A stretch of 64,000 nucleotides of DNA, taken from the NCBI GenBank assembly GCA_964369965.1, contig CAYJGF010000007.1, positions 38,087-102,086 on the forward strand, in the 5' to 3' direction. Positions within the stretch are counted from its first letter, which is position 1, and every line of letters starts with the position of its first letter. The DNA comes from CAYJBH01 sp964369965 (GTDB lineage Bacteria > Bacillota > Clostridia > Oscillospirales > Ruminococcaceae). This document shows, piece by piece, positions 41,508 to 49,567 of the stretch. A model generated the notes under the pieces. That model saw nothing but the letters and a program-made list of their open reading frames with translations. It was not told the DNA's origin and did not search any database. The position numbers and the translations under genes are program-made.

Positions 41508-43856
41508 CTATTTCTTATGAAAATTTAATAGAGCAAACAGTCGTTGACCGTGGTGGTCAACAAGTCGGTACGCAAGATAAAACACTATTCCTAAGAAGAA
41601 CAAAAGTATCGAGAGGTTAAGATAAGGTGTTTGATATTTAAACTCAATCTCATGACTGCCGCTGCTTGCCATGACGGCCACAAGACCGTTGTTCACCTTT
41701 TCCACCTCGGTCACCTCACCGTCAATATAGGCGGTGAAACCGAGGTCATAGGGCACACTGAACATCACAAGCGACGGTTTTGATAGCGTCACCTCGGCGG
41801 TAAAACCATCTCCCGTATCAAGGAAATTTGTGGCGGTTTGCGTGTCTTCAACATCCTGCTCAAAGTTATCGTAGGTGAGCGGCGCGTTTTCACTCTGGAC
41901 ATACTCGTTTAAATCGTCGGAAAATTCAGCTATCTGTTCCTCGTTCAGTAAAACGGCACGCAGCATTAAAAGAGCGCGCAGATCCTCCGATGTATCGTCA
42001 AACGTCTCCTGCGACATAAACTCATCAAAAACAAGCCCCATCGGCAGGAATTTTTCATTTATATATATATTGTACTCATTGTTTGTGTCGAAAAACTCAA
42101 AGCCGTAGAGCTGTTCTTCCTCGTCAAACTCCTCCTGTTCGTCCTTTGATACGAGCAGATATTTGACCGACAATAGCGAGCGCAGGGCATAATTTTCCCA
42201 TTCCGGCTTGCTTGATACGTCGCGTTTCACCCCGACGGACGGATAAAATTCAAGGATGGACGGTGTCACCACGCTGTTAAAATAGCGGATGCCGTTAAGG
42301 TCCAAAAAGATGGATAGGTTGTCGTTTGCGCCGTAGCTGTCCACCCTGAAAAACTCATCATCCTGCGCTAAAACGCCATCGTCCATCATGTCGTAGGTTT
42401 CATTTTTAAAATAGCGATCGTTTTCAAGCTGTGGGATTTTGCCGGTGCCAATGTGGATTATGCCGTACATTATGCTAAAAATGCATATCGCACCGAGCAA
42501 AAACACGGTGGCAAAGCGGTGTGTTTTAAAGTATTTTAGCCAACAATAGCCAATCCCAAGCCCAAACATGGCGGTTGCAATTGTGAGCCAGAGTAAAGGC
42601 CCGGTATCCGCGACACCGATGACATCGACACCGTCCTCCACCGACGGCACAAGCCCAAAAAAGATGTAGCAGAGCGTGATGCCGCCGACTATGAAGATGT
42701 TTCGCAAAAACGCGCCGGAGGGTTGCTCCAAAGCCTTTGCGGTGGCGAGTGCCATCAACAGGATGGGCATGTAGTACCACCGTGCATAGTAGCTGGAGTT
42801 AAAGGCGTAAAAAGCGCTGTTTAGTATCGGCACGAGAGCCATTATCAGGCAGACCACAAGGACGATTTTGACCGCGCTTCTGCGCACCGATTTAAAAAAT
42901 GTAAGCACACCGGCAACGGAAAAAACAGGGACATAAGCCGACATGCTAGTCCATTTTATGACACCATCACTGAAAATGTTCGGAAGATATGGTGGGTCGG
43001 GTGGTAAAAACAGTGAGCTGATGATTGCGGCGTACTGTTGTGATGTGCCGTGCAAAAGCAGGTTAAAACCGCTTGCCTGCTTAATCGAGCGTGGATTGTC
43101 GAGCAGGCTGGCAAAGGCAGGGATTGCAAAAAGTGCGCCTATCATGACGCCGATAACACTTTCAAGGGCGATGACGAGGAACTTTTTAACGGTGAGTTTA
43201 TACTCGCCGGTTATCAACTTCGCGATAAAGTAGATTAGCAGAAAAACAACCTGACCGATAAAAAAGAAGTAGTTATTCAAAAAATTCAACGCCACCGCGA
43301 GGGGAAAAAGACCGCGCCGCCCCTCATAAAAATATTCATCCAGCGAAAATAAAAGGAGTGGGAAAAGGGCGTGCGCGTCCACAAAGTGATTGAAAAAGAT
43401 GTTGTAGATGCCAAAACCGGAAAAGGCATAGAGCATCGCCGCCGCCATCGCATAGCCGTCCACGCGCATATATCGCCGTATATACATGTAGGAAAAAAGG
43501 GCGGCGACACCGAATTTAACACAGAGCATAAACGGCATTAAATACGGGATAGCCTCGGCAGGGAACAGCATGAGCACCATCGCAAACGGCGAGCCGAGCG
43601 TATAAAAAGAGAAGGAGTTGATCACCGAACCGCCGAGGTCAATGCCAAAACTGTAGCTGTCCAAGCCACCGCGGAGCCACTCCGACGAGAAGATGGTGAA
43701 CGGAATTTGTTGCGAATTATAGTCACCGCAATATAAAAAGAAGCCCTTGTCATAGATCAAAAAAGGTAAAAACATCAATAAAGCGGTAAAAAATGCTACC
43801 GCAAAGACAAATATATATCGTTGCCTTTTTTTTGTATTGTGAAGTGGCGGCGTCAT
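41508..43856 (-). CDS. YfhO family membrane protein
   Basis: The 782-residue protein has about a dozen hydrophobic segments in the first 450 residues and one at the C-terminus, with a large extracellular part between (about 455-745). The N-terminal loop GDYNSQQIPFTIFSSEWLRG and the stretch YSFGIDLGGSVINSFSFYTL are characteristic of YfhO. These GT-C-like enzymes are implicated in glycosylation of teichoic acids or envelope polymers. AGGAG lies 12 nt before the ATG. The C-terminal VDHHGQ is encoded by an exact copy of the 17-bp palindrome. Confidence 0.88.
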   Translation of the reverse strand: MTPPLHNTKKRQRYIFVFAVAFFTALLMFLPFLIYDKGFFLYCGDYNSQQIPFTIFSSEWLRGGLDSYSFGIDLGGSVINSFSFYTLGSPFAMVLMLFPAEAIPYLMPFMLCVKFGVAALFSYMYIRRYMRVDGYAMAAAMLYAFSGFGIYNIFFNHFVDAHALFPLLLFSLDEYFYEGRRGLFPLAVALNFLNNYFFFIGQVVFLLIYFIAKLITGEYKLTVKKFLVIALESVIGVMIGALFAIPAFASLLDNPRSIKQASGFNLLLHGTSQQYAAIISSLFLPPDPPYLPNIFSDGVIKWTSMSAYVPVFSVAGVLTFFKSVRRSAVKIVLVVCLIMALVPILNSAFYAFNSSYYARWYYMPILLMALATAKALEQPSGAFLRNIFIVGGITLCYIFFGLVPSVEDGVDVIGVADTGPLLWLTIATAMFGLGIGYCWLKYFKTHRFATVFLLGAICIFSIMYGIIHIGTGKIPQLENDRYFKNETYDMMDDGVLAQDDEFFRVDSYGANDNLSIFLDLNGIRYFNSVVTPSILEFYPSVGVKRDVSSKPEWENYALRSLLSVKYLLVSKDEQEEFDEEEQLYGFEFFDTNNEYNIYINEKFLPMGLVFDEFMSQETFDDTSEDLRALLMLRAVLLNEEQIAEFSDDLNEYVQSENAPLTYDNFEQDVEDTQTATNFLDTGDGFTAEVTLSKPSLVMFSVPYDLGFTAYIDGEVTEVEKVNNGLVAVMASSGSHEIEFKYQTPYLNLSILLFFLGIVFYLAYRLVDHHGQRLFALLNFHKK
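41544..41560. repeat. 17-bp palindrome, exact copy 2 (within yfhO)
   Basis: Spacer GTGGT on the plus strand. Encodes VDHHGQ near the YfhO C-terminus. Confidence 0.85.
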
Positions 43857-43877
43857 AAATTAAATTTTCTCCTATAC

Positions 43878-43906
43878 TTGACTTATTGGCGAGGGTGGGT
43901 TAAAAT
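43878..43906 (+). promoter_or_regulatory. Promoter of yfbR
   Basis: TTGACT, 17-bp spacer and TAAAAT, 32 bp before the start codon. Confidence 0.6.
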
Positions 43907-43938
43907 ATTCTCACGATAAAGATGAAAAAGGACAATAA

Positions 43939-44523
43939 ATGTATTCATTTTCAGCACTTTTGGCAAGGATGAAGTTTATAAATCGATGGGGGTTGATGCG
44001 CCAGTACCGCAGTGAAAACCTCGCAGAACATACCGCCGAGACGGCTCAGCTCGCGCATATGCTCGGTGTTATTGCACTGAGAGAGTTTTCGCGCACCGAC
44101 GTCCGACCCGAGATGCTCGCCACCGCGGCATTATATCACGACATCAGTGAGATTTTGACCGGCGACATGCCCACACCGGTGAAATATCAGGATAACGAGT
44201 TAAAAGCGCAGTATAAAAGGATTGAGCTGGACTCGACACGGCGCCTGTGTGCCCTTTTGCCACCCTCTTTGCAGAAATATATCGAGCCTATCGCCCTGGA
44301 ATCGGAGTTGAGTGAGTATGAAAAACAGCTGTTAAAGGCGGCGGATAAGCTGTCGGCACTCTCAAAATGTATTGAGGAGTGTGGCGGCGGCAATGTCGAC
44401 TTCAGTTCTGCTAAAGTTGCACAGATAAAGGCTTTGAACGAGATGAACCTGCCGGAGGCAAACTATTTTATACAAAATATGCTCGGGGAGTTTTCTAAAA
44501 ATTTAGACGAACTTACGCTTTAG
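43939..44523 (+). CDS. yfbR: HD-domain 5'-deoxynucleotidase (YfbR-like)
   Basis: The 194-residue protein has HD-domain metal ligands: His in NLAEHTAETAQLAHML, the HD pair in AALYHDISEILTGDMPTPVK, and Asp in LLKAADKLSALSKCIEE. It dephosphorylates deoxynucleoside 5'-monophosphates in nucleotide turnover. AAAAGGA precedes the ATG. It is convergent with dusB, with an 11-bp overlap of the two 3' ends. Confidence 0.88.
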   Translation: MYSFSALLARMKFINRWGLMRQYRSENLAEHTAETAQLAHMLGVIALREFSRTDVRPEMLATAALYHDISEILTGDMPTPVKYQDNELKAQYKRIELDSTRRLCALLPPSLQKYIEPIALESELSEYEKQLLKAADKLSALSKCIEECGGGNVDFSSAKVAQIKALNEMNLPEANYFIQNMLGEFSKNLDELTL

Positions 44524-45457
44524 TCGAGTTTATCATTATTTCAGCGAGCGACCTTACATCGTCACGATTATTGACCGATACGGCACGGCGTCGCAGTGCC
44601 GCGGCGCCGTTAAAGCCCTTAATGTAATGGGTTAAATGAGTTCGAAAGGCAACTACGCCACCGTCGCCATACCTACCAAATATCATATTAGCGTGGCGGA
44701 GCATCATGTTGACCCGCTCGGTCAACGAAGATTTTTCACCACCATTTATTTCGCGAAAAACAAAGGGGTTGCCGAGTGTGGCTCGACCTATCATCACACC
44801 GTCGACCAGTGTGGTCAATAAGGAATTTTTATAACTGATTTCGTCTGAAATATCGCCGTTAAATAACACCGGAATTGACAGTGCCTGCTTGACCTGCCCT
44901 GCAATTACAAAATCGACCGGTGGGCGATATGCCTGTTTTTGACAACGTCCGTGCACCGCAACGAGCGATGCACCGGCCTGTTCGCTGACCACCGCGGCGG
45001 CTATTGCGGCAGGCTCGCCCTCTATGCCGGTGCGCAGTTTGACGCTAACCGGCAGTCCGCTCGCTTTTTTAACCGCGTCGACAATCTCGCCGATGACCTC
45101 CGGCGTGCGCAAAAGTGCGCTACCGGAGCCGGAACCGAAAATTTTAGGTGCAGGGCAACCGCAATTTATGTCGAAAAAATCGGGGTTGTATTGCATCAAC
45201 TTTTCCGACGCTACCGCAAAGTCGCATGCACGCGAACCGAAAAGTTGTATGCCGTAGGGCGAGAGGTGGGAGCGATTTTCGCACAGCGCGTGACTTTTTT
45301 TATCGCCGAGCGCTACGGCGCGCGCACTCACCATCTCGGAAACGGTGTATATAGCACCCTGCTCCGAGCACAAAAGGCGAAAGATGTCGTCGGTAAAACC
45401 TGCCATGGGGGATAAAACCGCCCCACCTGCAAGATTAATACCGCAAAAAGTCGCCAT
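44513..45457 (-). CDS. dusB: tRNA-dihydrouridine synthase
   Basis: The 314-residue flavoprotein reduces uridine to dihydrouridine in tRNA. Motifs are VLSPMAGFTDDIFRLLC, GIQLFGSRA, DINCGCPAPKI with the catalytic Cys, SVKLRTGI, VHGRCQKQAYRPPVDF, and FNGDISD and DGVMIGRATLGNPFVF. AAGAGGA precedes the ATG. Two copies of the 17-bp palindrome (one exact, one with a mismatch) and one more degenerate copy lie in the 3' half. In one of them LTTLVDGVMIGR stands where the family has ETGADGVMIGR, without a length change. Confidence 0.94.
   Translation of the reverse strand: MATFCGINLAGGAVLSPMAGFTDDIFRLLCSEQGAIYTVSEMVSARAVALGDKKSHALCENRSHLSPYGIQLFGSRACDFAVASEKLMQYNPDFFDINCGCPAPKIFGSGSGSALLRTPEVIGEIVDAVKKASGLPVSVKLRTGIEGEPAAIAAAVVSEQAGASLVAVHGRCQKQAYRPPVDFVIAGQVKQALSIPVLFNGDISDEISYKNSLLTTLVDGVMIGRATLGNPFVFREINGGEKSSLTERVNMMLRHANMIFGRYGDGGVVAFRTHLTHYIKGFNGAAALRRRAVSVNNRDDVRSLAEIMINSTKA
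44709..44725. repeat. 17-bp palindrome, exact copy 3 (within dusB)
   Basis: Spacer CGCTC. On the coding strand it reads LTERVN. Confidence 0.85.
44802..44818. repeat. 17-bp palindrome, one mismatch (within dusB)
   Basis: TCGACC-AGTGT-GGTCAA. Encodes LTTLVD. A more degenerate copy, TTGACC-GATAC-GGCACG, lies at 44571-44587. Confidence 0.7.
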
Positions 45458-45487
45458 AAAAATTCCTCTTTAATAATTTCAATGTAA

Positions 45488-45520
45488 AGTATACCACAAT
45501 TTTTAAAAATGTGGTATACT
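45488..45520. promoter_or_regulatory. Palindrome carrying symmetric divergent extended -10 boxes (dusB/polA)
   Basis: AGTATACCACA and TGTGGTATACT are 11-bp inverted arms around an A/T core. Each arm contains TGGTATACT, an extended -10, so one fires toward dusB (-10 at 493-488) and one toward polA (-10 at 515-520). No good -35 boxes are seen. A regulator binding site or a terminator-like hairpin are alternatives. Confidence 0.5.
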
Positions 45521-45556
45521 AAATTATAATTATTTTTCATTTTTTCGGAGATTGAT

Positions 45557-48052
45557 GTGAAACTGCTATGTATCGACGCAAACAGCGTCTTAAACCGCGC
45601 TTTTTACGGCATAAAATTGCTTTCCACCAAACAGGGTGAGTTTACCAATGCCGTGGTTGGGTTCATGAATATTCTGCTCAAACTGACCGAACAAGAAAAA
45701 CCGCAGGCGGTCGCCATCGCCTTTGACCTGCCGGTTAAAACCTTTCGCCATGAGATGTATGACGGATACAAGGCGGGTCGCTCCCCCATGCCGCCGGAAC
45801 TCGCGGCGCAATTTCCGCTAATAAAAGAGCTGTTGACACTGCTCGGATACAAAATAGTTACCTGCGAGGGGTATGAGGCGGACGACATCATCGGCACACT
45901 GGCACGCCACTGCTCCGAGAACGATATTGAATGTGTGATCGCAAGCGGTGACCGGGATGGTCAACAGCTCGTTTCGCCGTCGGTGAGACTGCTCCTTACC
46001 ACCACCCAGTTCGGCAGGGGGGAGACAAGGCTGATTGACGAAAAGGAAATTTTGGATAAGTACAGCGTCACCCCTCGACAACTTATCGATGTCAAGGGTC
46101 TCGCCGGTGATGCCTCGGACAAAATCCCCGGCGCTAAGGGGATCGGCGAGGTGACCGCCTGCAAACTTATCTCAAAATTCGGCAGTGTGGCGGAGCTTTA
46201 TAACAACCTTGATGACGAAATAATTAAGCCGGCGCAACGCCAAAAGTTGACCGACTCAAAGGAGATGGTGGAGCTTAGCCTTGCTCTGGCTGAGATAAAC
46301 TGCAACGCCCCGATAGACACCAACCCCGAGAGTTATATAAAACAGGAGGGTGATATTCAGGGGGCGACGGCACTTCTCTCACGGCTCGAGATGGTCAAAC
46401 TTCGAGAGCGACTTGGGCTGGATGATATAAAAATAAACAGAAATTCGATAGAGGCAAAAAGTCTCGTCGAGGGGAAAATTAATTTTGACTCCCATCGAAT
46501 ATATATAGCGTTGACCGATATGGTCATTATTGCAGACGATGAACGATACGAAATCATTGACCAATGTAGTCAACGATTTTCCGAGCTTGTCTCCTCCCGT
46601 TGCGAAAAATATTGCTTTGATGCAAAGGCGCTATATAAGATAGCATTTGAGCAAGGGCTGGAGATTAAAAACATAGTGTTTGATGCGAAGATTGCCGCCT
46701 ACCTGCTCAACCCCTCTGCCAAGGACTATGAACTGATTTCGCTGTCGGAGGAGTACGGTATTTCAGCAAAAGAGGTTCAGGATGGCCTAAAATCGCTATT
46801 TGATACATTGGAGTTGGAGCTTAAAGATGCCGGCATGTATAACCTTATGACCGACATCGAACTACCACTCTCCGAGGTGCTCGCCGACATGGAGCAGGTT
46901 GGGTTTGCGGTGGACGGTGACGGAATAAGGTCTTTTGGTGATAGCATATGTCGACGTATGAACGAACTTATTGAGGACATATATACCGAGGTCGGTTATG
47001 AATTTAACCTGAATTCACCGAAACAGCTCGGCGTTGCACTTTTTGAGGTTTTGGATCTGCCGACCGGCAAAAAGACAAAGTCCGGCTACTCCACCGATGC
47101 CGAGACGCTGGAAAACCTGAAAAGATACCACCCTGTGGTGGAAAAAATCCTAATGTATCGGACACACCAAAAGTTAAACTCCACCTACGTGGAGGGATTG
47201 CTTGCACAAATTGACCAGGATGGTCGAATACGCACCTTTTTTAAACAGACGGAAACTCGAACCGGCAGAATCAGTTCTAAAGAGCCAAATTTGCAAAATA
47301 TTCCGGTGCGCACCGAACTCGGTCGGGAACTGCGTCGATTTTTTATTGCTCCCAAGGGGTGCACACTGGTGGATGCCGACTATTCCCAGATAGAACTGCG
47401 CATACTCGCCTCACTTTCGGGCGATAAAGAGATGCAACAGGCATTCCTGTCCGGTGAGGATATTCACAGCACCACCGCCGCTAAGGTCTTTGATCTACCA
47501 CCGTTGATGGTCTCCTCCGAGATGAGGCGCAGGGCAAAGGCGGTCAACTTCGGCATTGTCTACGGCATAGGTGCCTTTTCGCTCGCAAAGGACATCGGGG
47601 TCAGCGTCAAGGAGGCGGACGGTTTTATTAAAAACTATCTCGCCGAATTTTCCGGTGTCGATAAATTCCTTAAAAAAACAGTGGAGGACGCAAAAAAAGA
47701 GGGCTATGTAACCACCCATTTCGGTCGCCGCAGAATTATAACGGAGCTTAAAGCGAGCAATGCCAACCTAAAAAAGATGGGGGAACGCATCGCCATGAAC
47801 ACCCCAATACAGGGCACCGCCGCCGACATAATAAAGATAGCGATGGTGAGGGTGTATCGCCGACTAAAAGAGGAGAAGTTGAACGCAAGGCTTATTTTGC
47901 AGGTGCATGACGAACTTTTGGTGGAGTGTGAAAGCTCGTTGACCGATGTGGTCAATAAGATATTGTGCGAGGAGATGCAGTCGGCGGCGGCGATGAATGT
48001 CGCCATGTCGGTGGAGGCGAAAAGCGGCAAAAACTGGCTGGAGGCACATTGA
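45557..48052 (+). CDS. polA: DNA polymerase I
   Basis: The 831-residue protein has an N-terminal 5'-3' exonuclease/flap domain (LLCIDANSVLNRAFYG, EGYEADDIIGTLA, KGLAGDASDKIPGAKGIGE). A short, degenerate 3'-5' exonuclease-like region lacks the DxE motif. The family-A polymerase domain has DADYSQIELRILA (motif A), RRRAKAVNFGIVYG (motif B) and QVHDELLVE (motif C). It fills gaps and removes primers. It leads polA-rimI-tsaD. One exact and four near-exact 17-bp palindromes lie in the gene; one turns the usual SGDKDLLQL into SGDRDGQQL. Confidence 0.96.
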   Translation: MKLLCIDANSVLNRAFYGIKLLSTKQGEFTNAVVGFMNILLKLTEQEKPQAVAIAFDLPVKTFRHEMYDGYKAGRSPMPPELAAQFPLIKELLTLLGYKIVTCEGYEADDIIGTLARHCSENDIECVIASGDRDGQQLVSPSVRLLLTTTQFGRGETRLIDEKEILDKYSVTPRQLIDVKGLAGDASDKIPGAKGIGEVTACKLISKFGSVAELYNNLDDEIIKPAQRQKLTDSKEMVELSLALAEINCNAPIDTNPESYIKQEGDIQGATALLSRLEMVKLRERLGLDDIKINRNSIEAKSLVEGKINFDSHRIYIALTDMVIIADDERYEIIDQCSQRFSELVSSRCEKYCFDAKALYKIAFEQGLEIKNIVFDAKIAAYLLNPSAKDYELISLSEEYGISAKEVQDGLKSLFDTLELELKDAGMYNLMTDIELPLSEVLADMEQVGFAVDGDGIRSFGDSICRRMNELIEDIYTEVGYEFNLNSPKQLGVALFEVLDLPTGKKTKSGYSTDAETLENLKRYHPVVEKILMYRTHQKLNSTYVEGLLAQIDQDGRIRTFFKQTETRTGRISSKEPNLQNIPVRTELGRELRRFFIAPKGCTLVDADYSQIELRILASLSGDKEMQQAFLSGEDIHSTTAAKVFDLPPLMVSSEMRRRAKAVNFGIVYGIGAFSLAKDIGVSVKEADGFIKNYLAEFSGVDKFLKKTVEDAKKEGYVTTHFGRRRIITELKASNANLKKMGERIAMNTPIQGTAADIIKIAMVRVYRRLKEEKLNARLILQVHDELLVECESSLTDVVNKILCEEMQSAAAMNVAMSVEAKSGKNWLEAH
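45948..45964. repeat. 17-bp palindrome, one mismatch (within polA)
   Basis: GTGACC-GGGAT-GGTCAA. Encodes GDRDGQ in the exonuclease domain. Confidence 0.6.
46511..46527. repeat. 17-bp palindrome, one mismatch (within polA)
   Basis: TTGACC-GATAT-GGTCAT. Encodes LTDMVI. Confidence 0.7.
46557..46573. repeat. 17-bp palindrome, one mismatch (within polA)
   Basis: TTGACC-AATGT-AGTCAA. Encodes IDQCSQ. Only 29 bp separate it from the previous copy. Confidence 0.7.
47211..47227. repeat. 17-bp palindrome, one mismatch (within polA)
   Basis: TTGACC-AGGAT-GGTCGA. Encodes IDQDGR, a sequence natural for family-A polymerases, so this copy may be chance. Confidence 0.5.
47939..47955. repeat. 17-bp palindrome, exact copy 4 (within polA)
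   Basis: Spacer GATGT. Encodes LTDVVN near the polA C-terminus. Confidence 0.85.
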
Positions 48053-48489
48053 TAGAGATAGTACCTTTTAGTGTGGAACTCTTGCAGTCGGCATATAGAG
48101 TACAGCTGAATTCCGATGAGAGTTGGAGCATGGAACAGCTTGCCGCAGAGTTGAAAAACTCCCGTGCAATGGGCTTTTGCGCCCTGATTGACGGTGAGGT
48201 GACAGCGTATGCATCACTACATATAATTGACGACGAATGCACCTTAAACAACATTGTTGTCGCCCCCCATCACCGTGGCAAAGGCATTGCAACACATTTA
48301 TTGACCTGCATGGTCAATTTTTTCGTTGACCATATAGGTCAATGTAAAATTTTCTTAGAGGTTCGCACCGAAAATAAAGCCGCCATATCACTGTATGAAA
48401 AATTTGGGTTTTACAAGGTGGGGTTGCGAAAAGGGTTTTATACCGAACCGGACGACGACGCTATACTTTTCTTAAAGGAAATACAATGA
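48049..48489 (+). CDS. rimI: GNAT N-acetyltransferase (RimI-like)
   Basis: A 146-residue protein starting at TTG 48049, which overlaps the polA stop by 4 nt (TTGA) with GGAGG just upstream. The frame extends further upstream inside polA, but the homology starts here. Acetyl-CoA binding motif A is IVVAPHHRGKGIATHLL, then IFLEVRTENKAAISLYEKFG. RimI acetylates the N-terminus of ribosomal protein S18 and is often coded beside tsaD. Two exact 17-bp palindromes, 8 bp apart, encode LTCMVN and VDHIGQ. Confidence 0.88.
   Translation: MIEIVPFSVELLQSAYRVQLNSDESWSMEQLAAELKNSRAMGFCALIDGEVTAYASLHIIDDECTLNNIVVAPHHRGKGIATHLLTCMVNFFVDHIGQCKIFLEVRTENKAAISLYEKFGFYKVGLRKGFYTEPDDDAILFLKEIQ
48301..48317. repeat. 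17-bp palindrome, exact copy 5 (within rimI)
   Basis: Spacer TGCAT. Encodes LTCMVN. Confidence 0.85.
48326..48342. repeat. 17-bp palindrome, exact copy 6 (within rimI)
   Basis: Spacer ATATA. Encodes VDHIGQ in the other tolerated frame, directly after copy 5. Confidence 0.85.
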
Positions 48490-49481
48490 TAATTTTAGGC
48501 ATTGAGACAAGCTGTGATGAGACTGCCGCCGCCGTTGTAAAGGACGGCAGGGTCACACTCTCCGGTATAATTGCCTCCCAAGCGGTCGAGCACGCCGAGT
48601 ATGGCGGTGTCGTGCCGGAGCTTGCCTCACGACGACATATTGAATCGATAGGCTCGGTTGTAAAACGCGCGTTGACCAGCACGGTCAATAAAAAACCGGA
48701 CGCGGTTGCCGTCACCTATGCCCCGGGGCTTATCGGCGCACTGCTTGTAGGCATAAACTTCGCCAAAGCCTATGCCTATGCCCTCGACATACCGCTTATA
48801 CCGGTGCACCACATAAGAGGGCATATCGCCGCCCTATATATAGCCCACCCAAAGCTAAAACCGCCTTTTTTATGCCTTGTAGCCTCGGGCGGACATAGCC
48901 ACATCGTGCATGTTAAGGACTACACCGATTTCGAGGTGCTCGGTCGGACGGTGGACGATGCAGCCGGGGAGGCATTTGACAAGGTCGCACGCATTTTGGG
49001 GCTTGGATATCCCGGCGGTCCTGCGGTTGCGAAAGCCGCATTATCAGGGGATCCATCCAAATATAAGCTCCCCACACCAAACGCGAACGGCGAGTTTAAC
49101 GTCAGTTTTTCGGGACTGAAAACCGCCGTCATGAACCTGAAAAACAACATCGAAATGAAAGGGGAGGTGGTAGATAAATCCTCGCTCGCCGCCGCCTTTC
49201 AACAAAAGACGATAGATATTCTTGCCTCAAAACTGCAAAGTGCCGCTGAATTTGTCAACACCGACATTGTCTGTATGGCAGGGGGAGTAGCGGCGAACAC
49301 CCTTTTGAAACAGCGTATTGCGCAGGATTGTGCCGACGACAACCGTGAGTTTTATACCCCTCCCGTCTCGCTTTGCGGTGACAATGCCGAGATGATTGCC
49401 GCCGCCGGATACTATGAATTTTTGTCCGGAAACATCGCCACTCTTGACCTTAACGGCTATGCAAATATGGAAATACGGTGA
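48486..49481 (+). CDS. tsaD: tRNA N6-adenosine threonylcarbamoyltransferase TsaD
   Basis: The 331-residue ASKHA-fold protein makes t6A37 in tRNAs with TsaB and TsaE. Motifs are ILGIETSCDETAAAVV, the metal ligands HHIRGHIAAL, CLVASGGHSHIV, and GGVAANTLLKQRI. It overlaps rimI by 4 nt. tsaB and tsaE are not in the window. An exact 17-bp palindrome encodes LTSTVN near residue 63. Confidence 0.96.
   Translation: MIILGIETSCDETAAAVVKDGRVTLSGIIASQAVEHAEYGGVVPELASRRHIESIGSVVKRALTSTVNKKPDAVAVTYAPGLIGALLVGINFAKAYAYALDIPLIPVHHIRGHIAALYIAHPKLKPPFLCLVASGGHSHIVHVKDYTDFEVLGRTVDDAAGEAFDKVARILGLGYPGGPAVAKAALSGDPSKYKLPTPNANGEFNVSFSGLKTAVMNLKNNIEMKGEVVDKSSLAAAFQQKTIDILASKLQSAAEFVNTDIVCMAGGVAANTLLKQRIAQDCADDNREFYTPPVSLCGDNAEMIAAAGYYEFLSGNIATLDLNGYANMEIR
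48672..48688. repeat. 17-bp palindrome, exact copy 7 (within tsaD)
   Basis: Spacer AGCAC. Encodes LTSTVN. Confidence 0.85.
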
Positions 49482-49507
49482 AATGACAAAAAAATTACAA
49501 AAGTATA

Positions 49508-49536
49508 TTGCAAATACACGAAAAAAATGCTAAAAT
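49508..49536 (+). promoter_or_regulatory. Promoter of pckG
   Basis: TTGCAA, 17-bp spacer, TAAAAT, about 30 bp upstream of the start. Confidence 0.6.
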
Positions 49537-49567
49537 AATAGTAAGTTAATTAGGGAGAACAAAATTT

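Noticed and set aside
41471..48688. The 17-bp palindrome as ordinary repressor operators
   Set aside because: Most copies lie deep inside five coding sequences rather than at promoters, so a standard promoter operator does not explain them.
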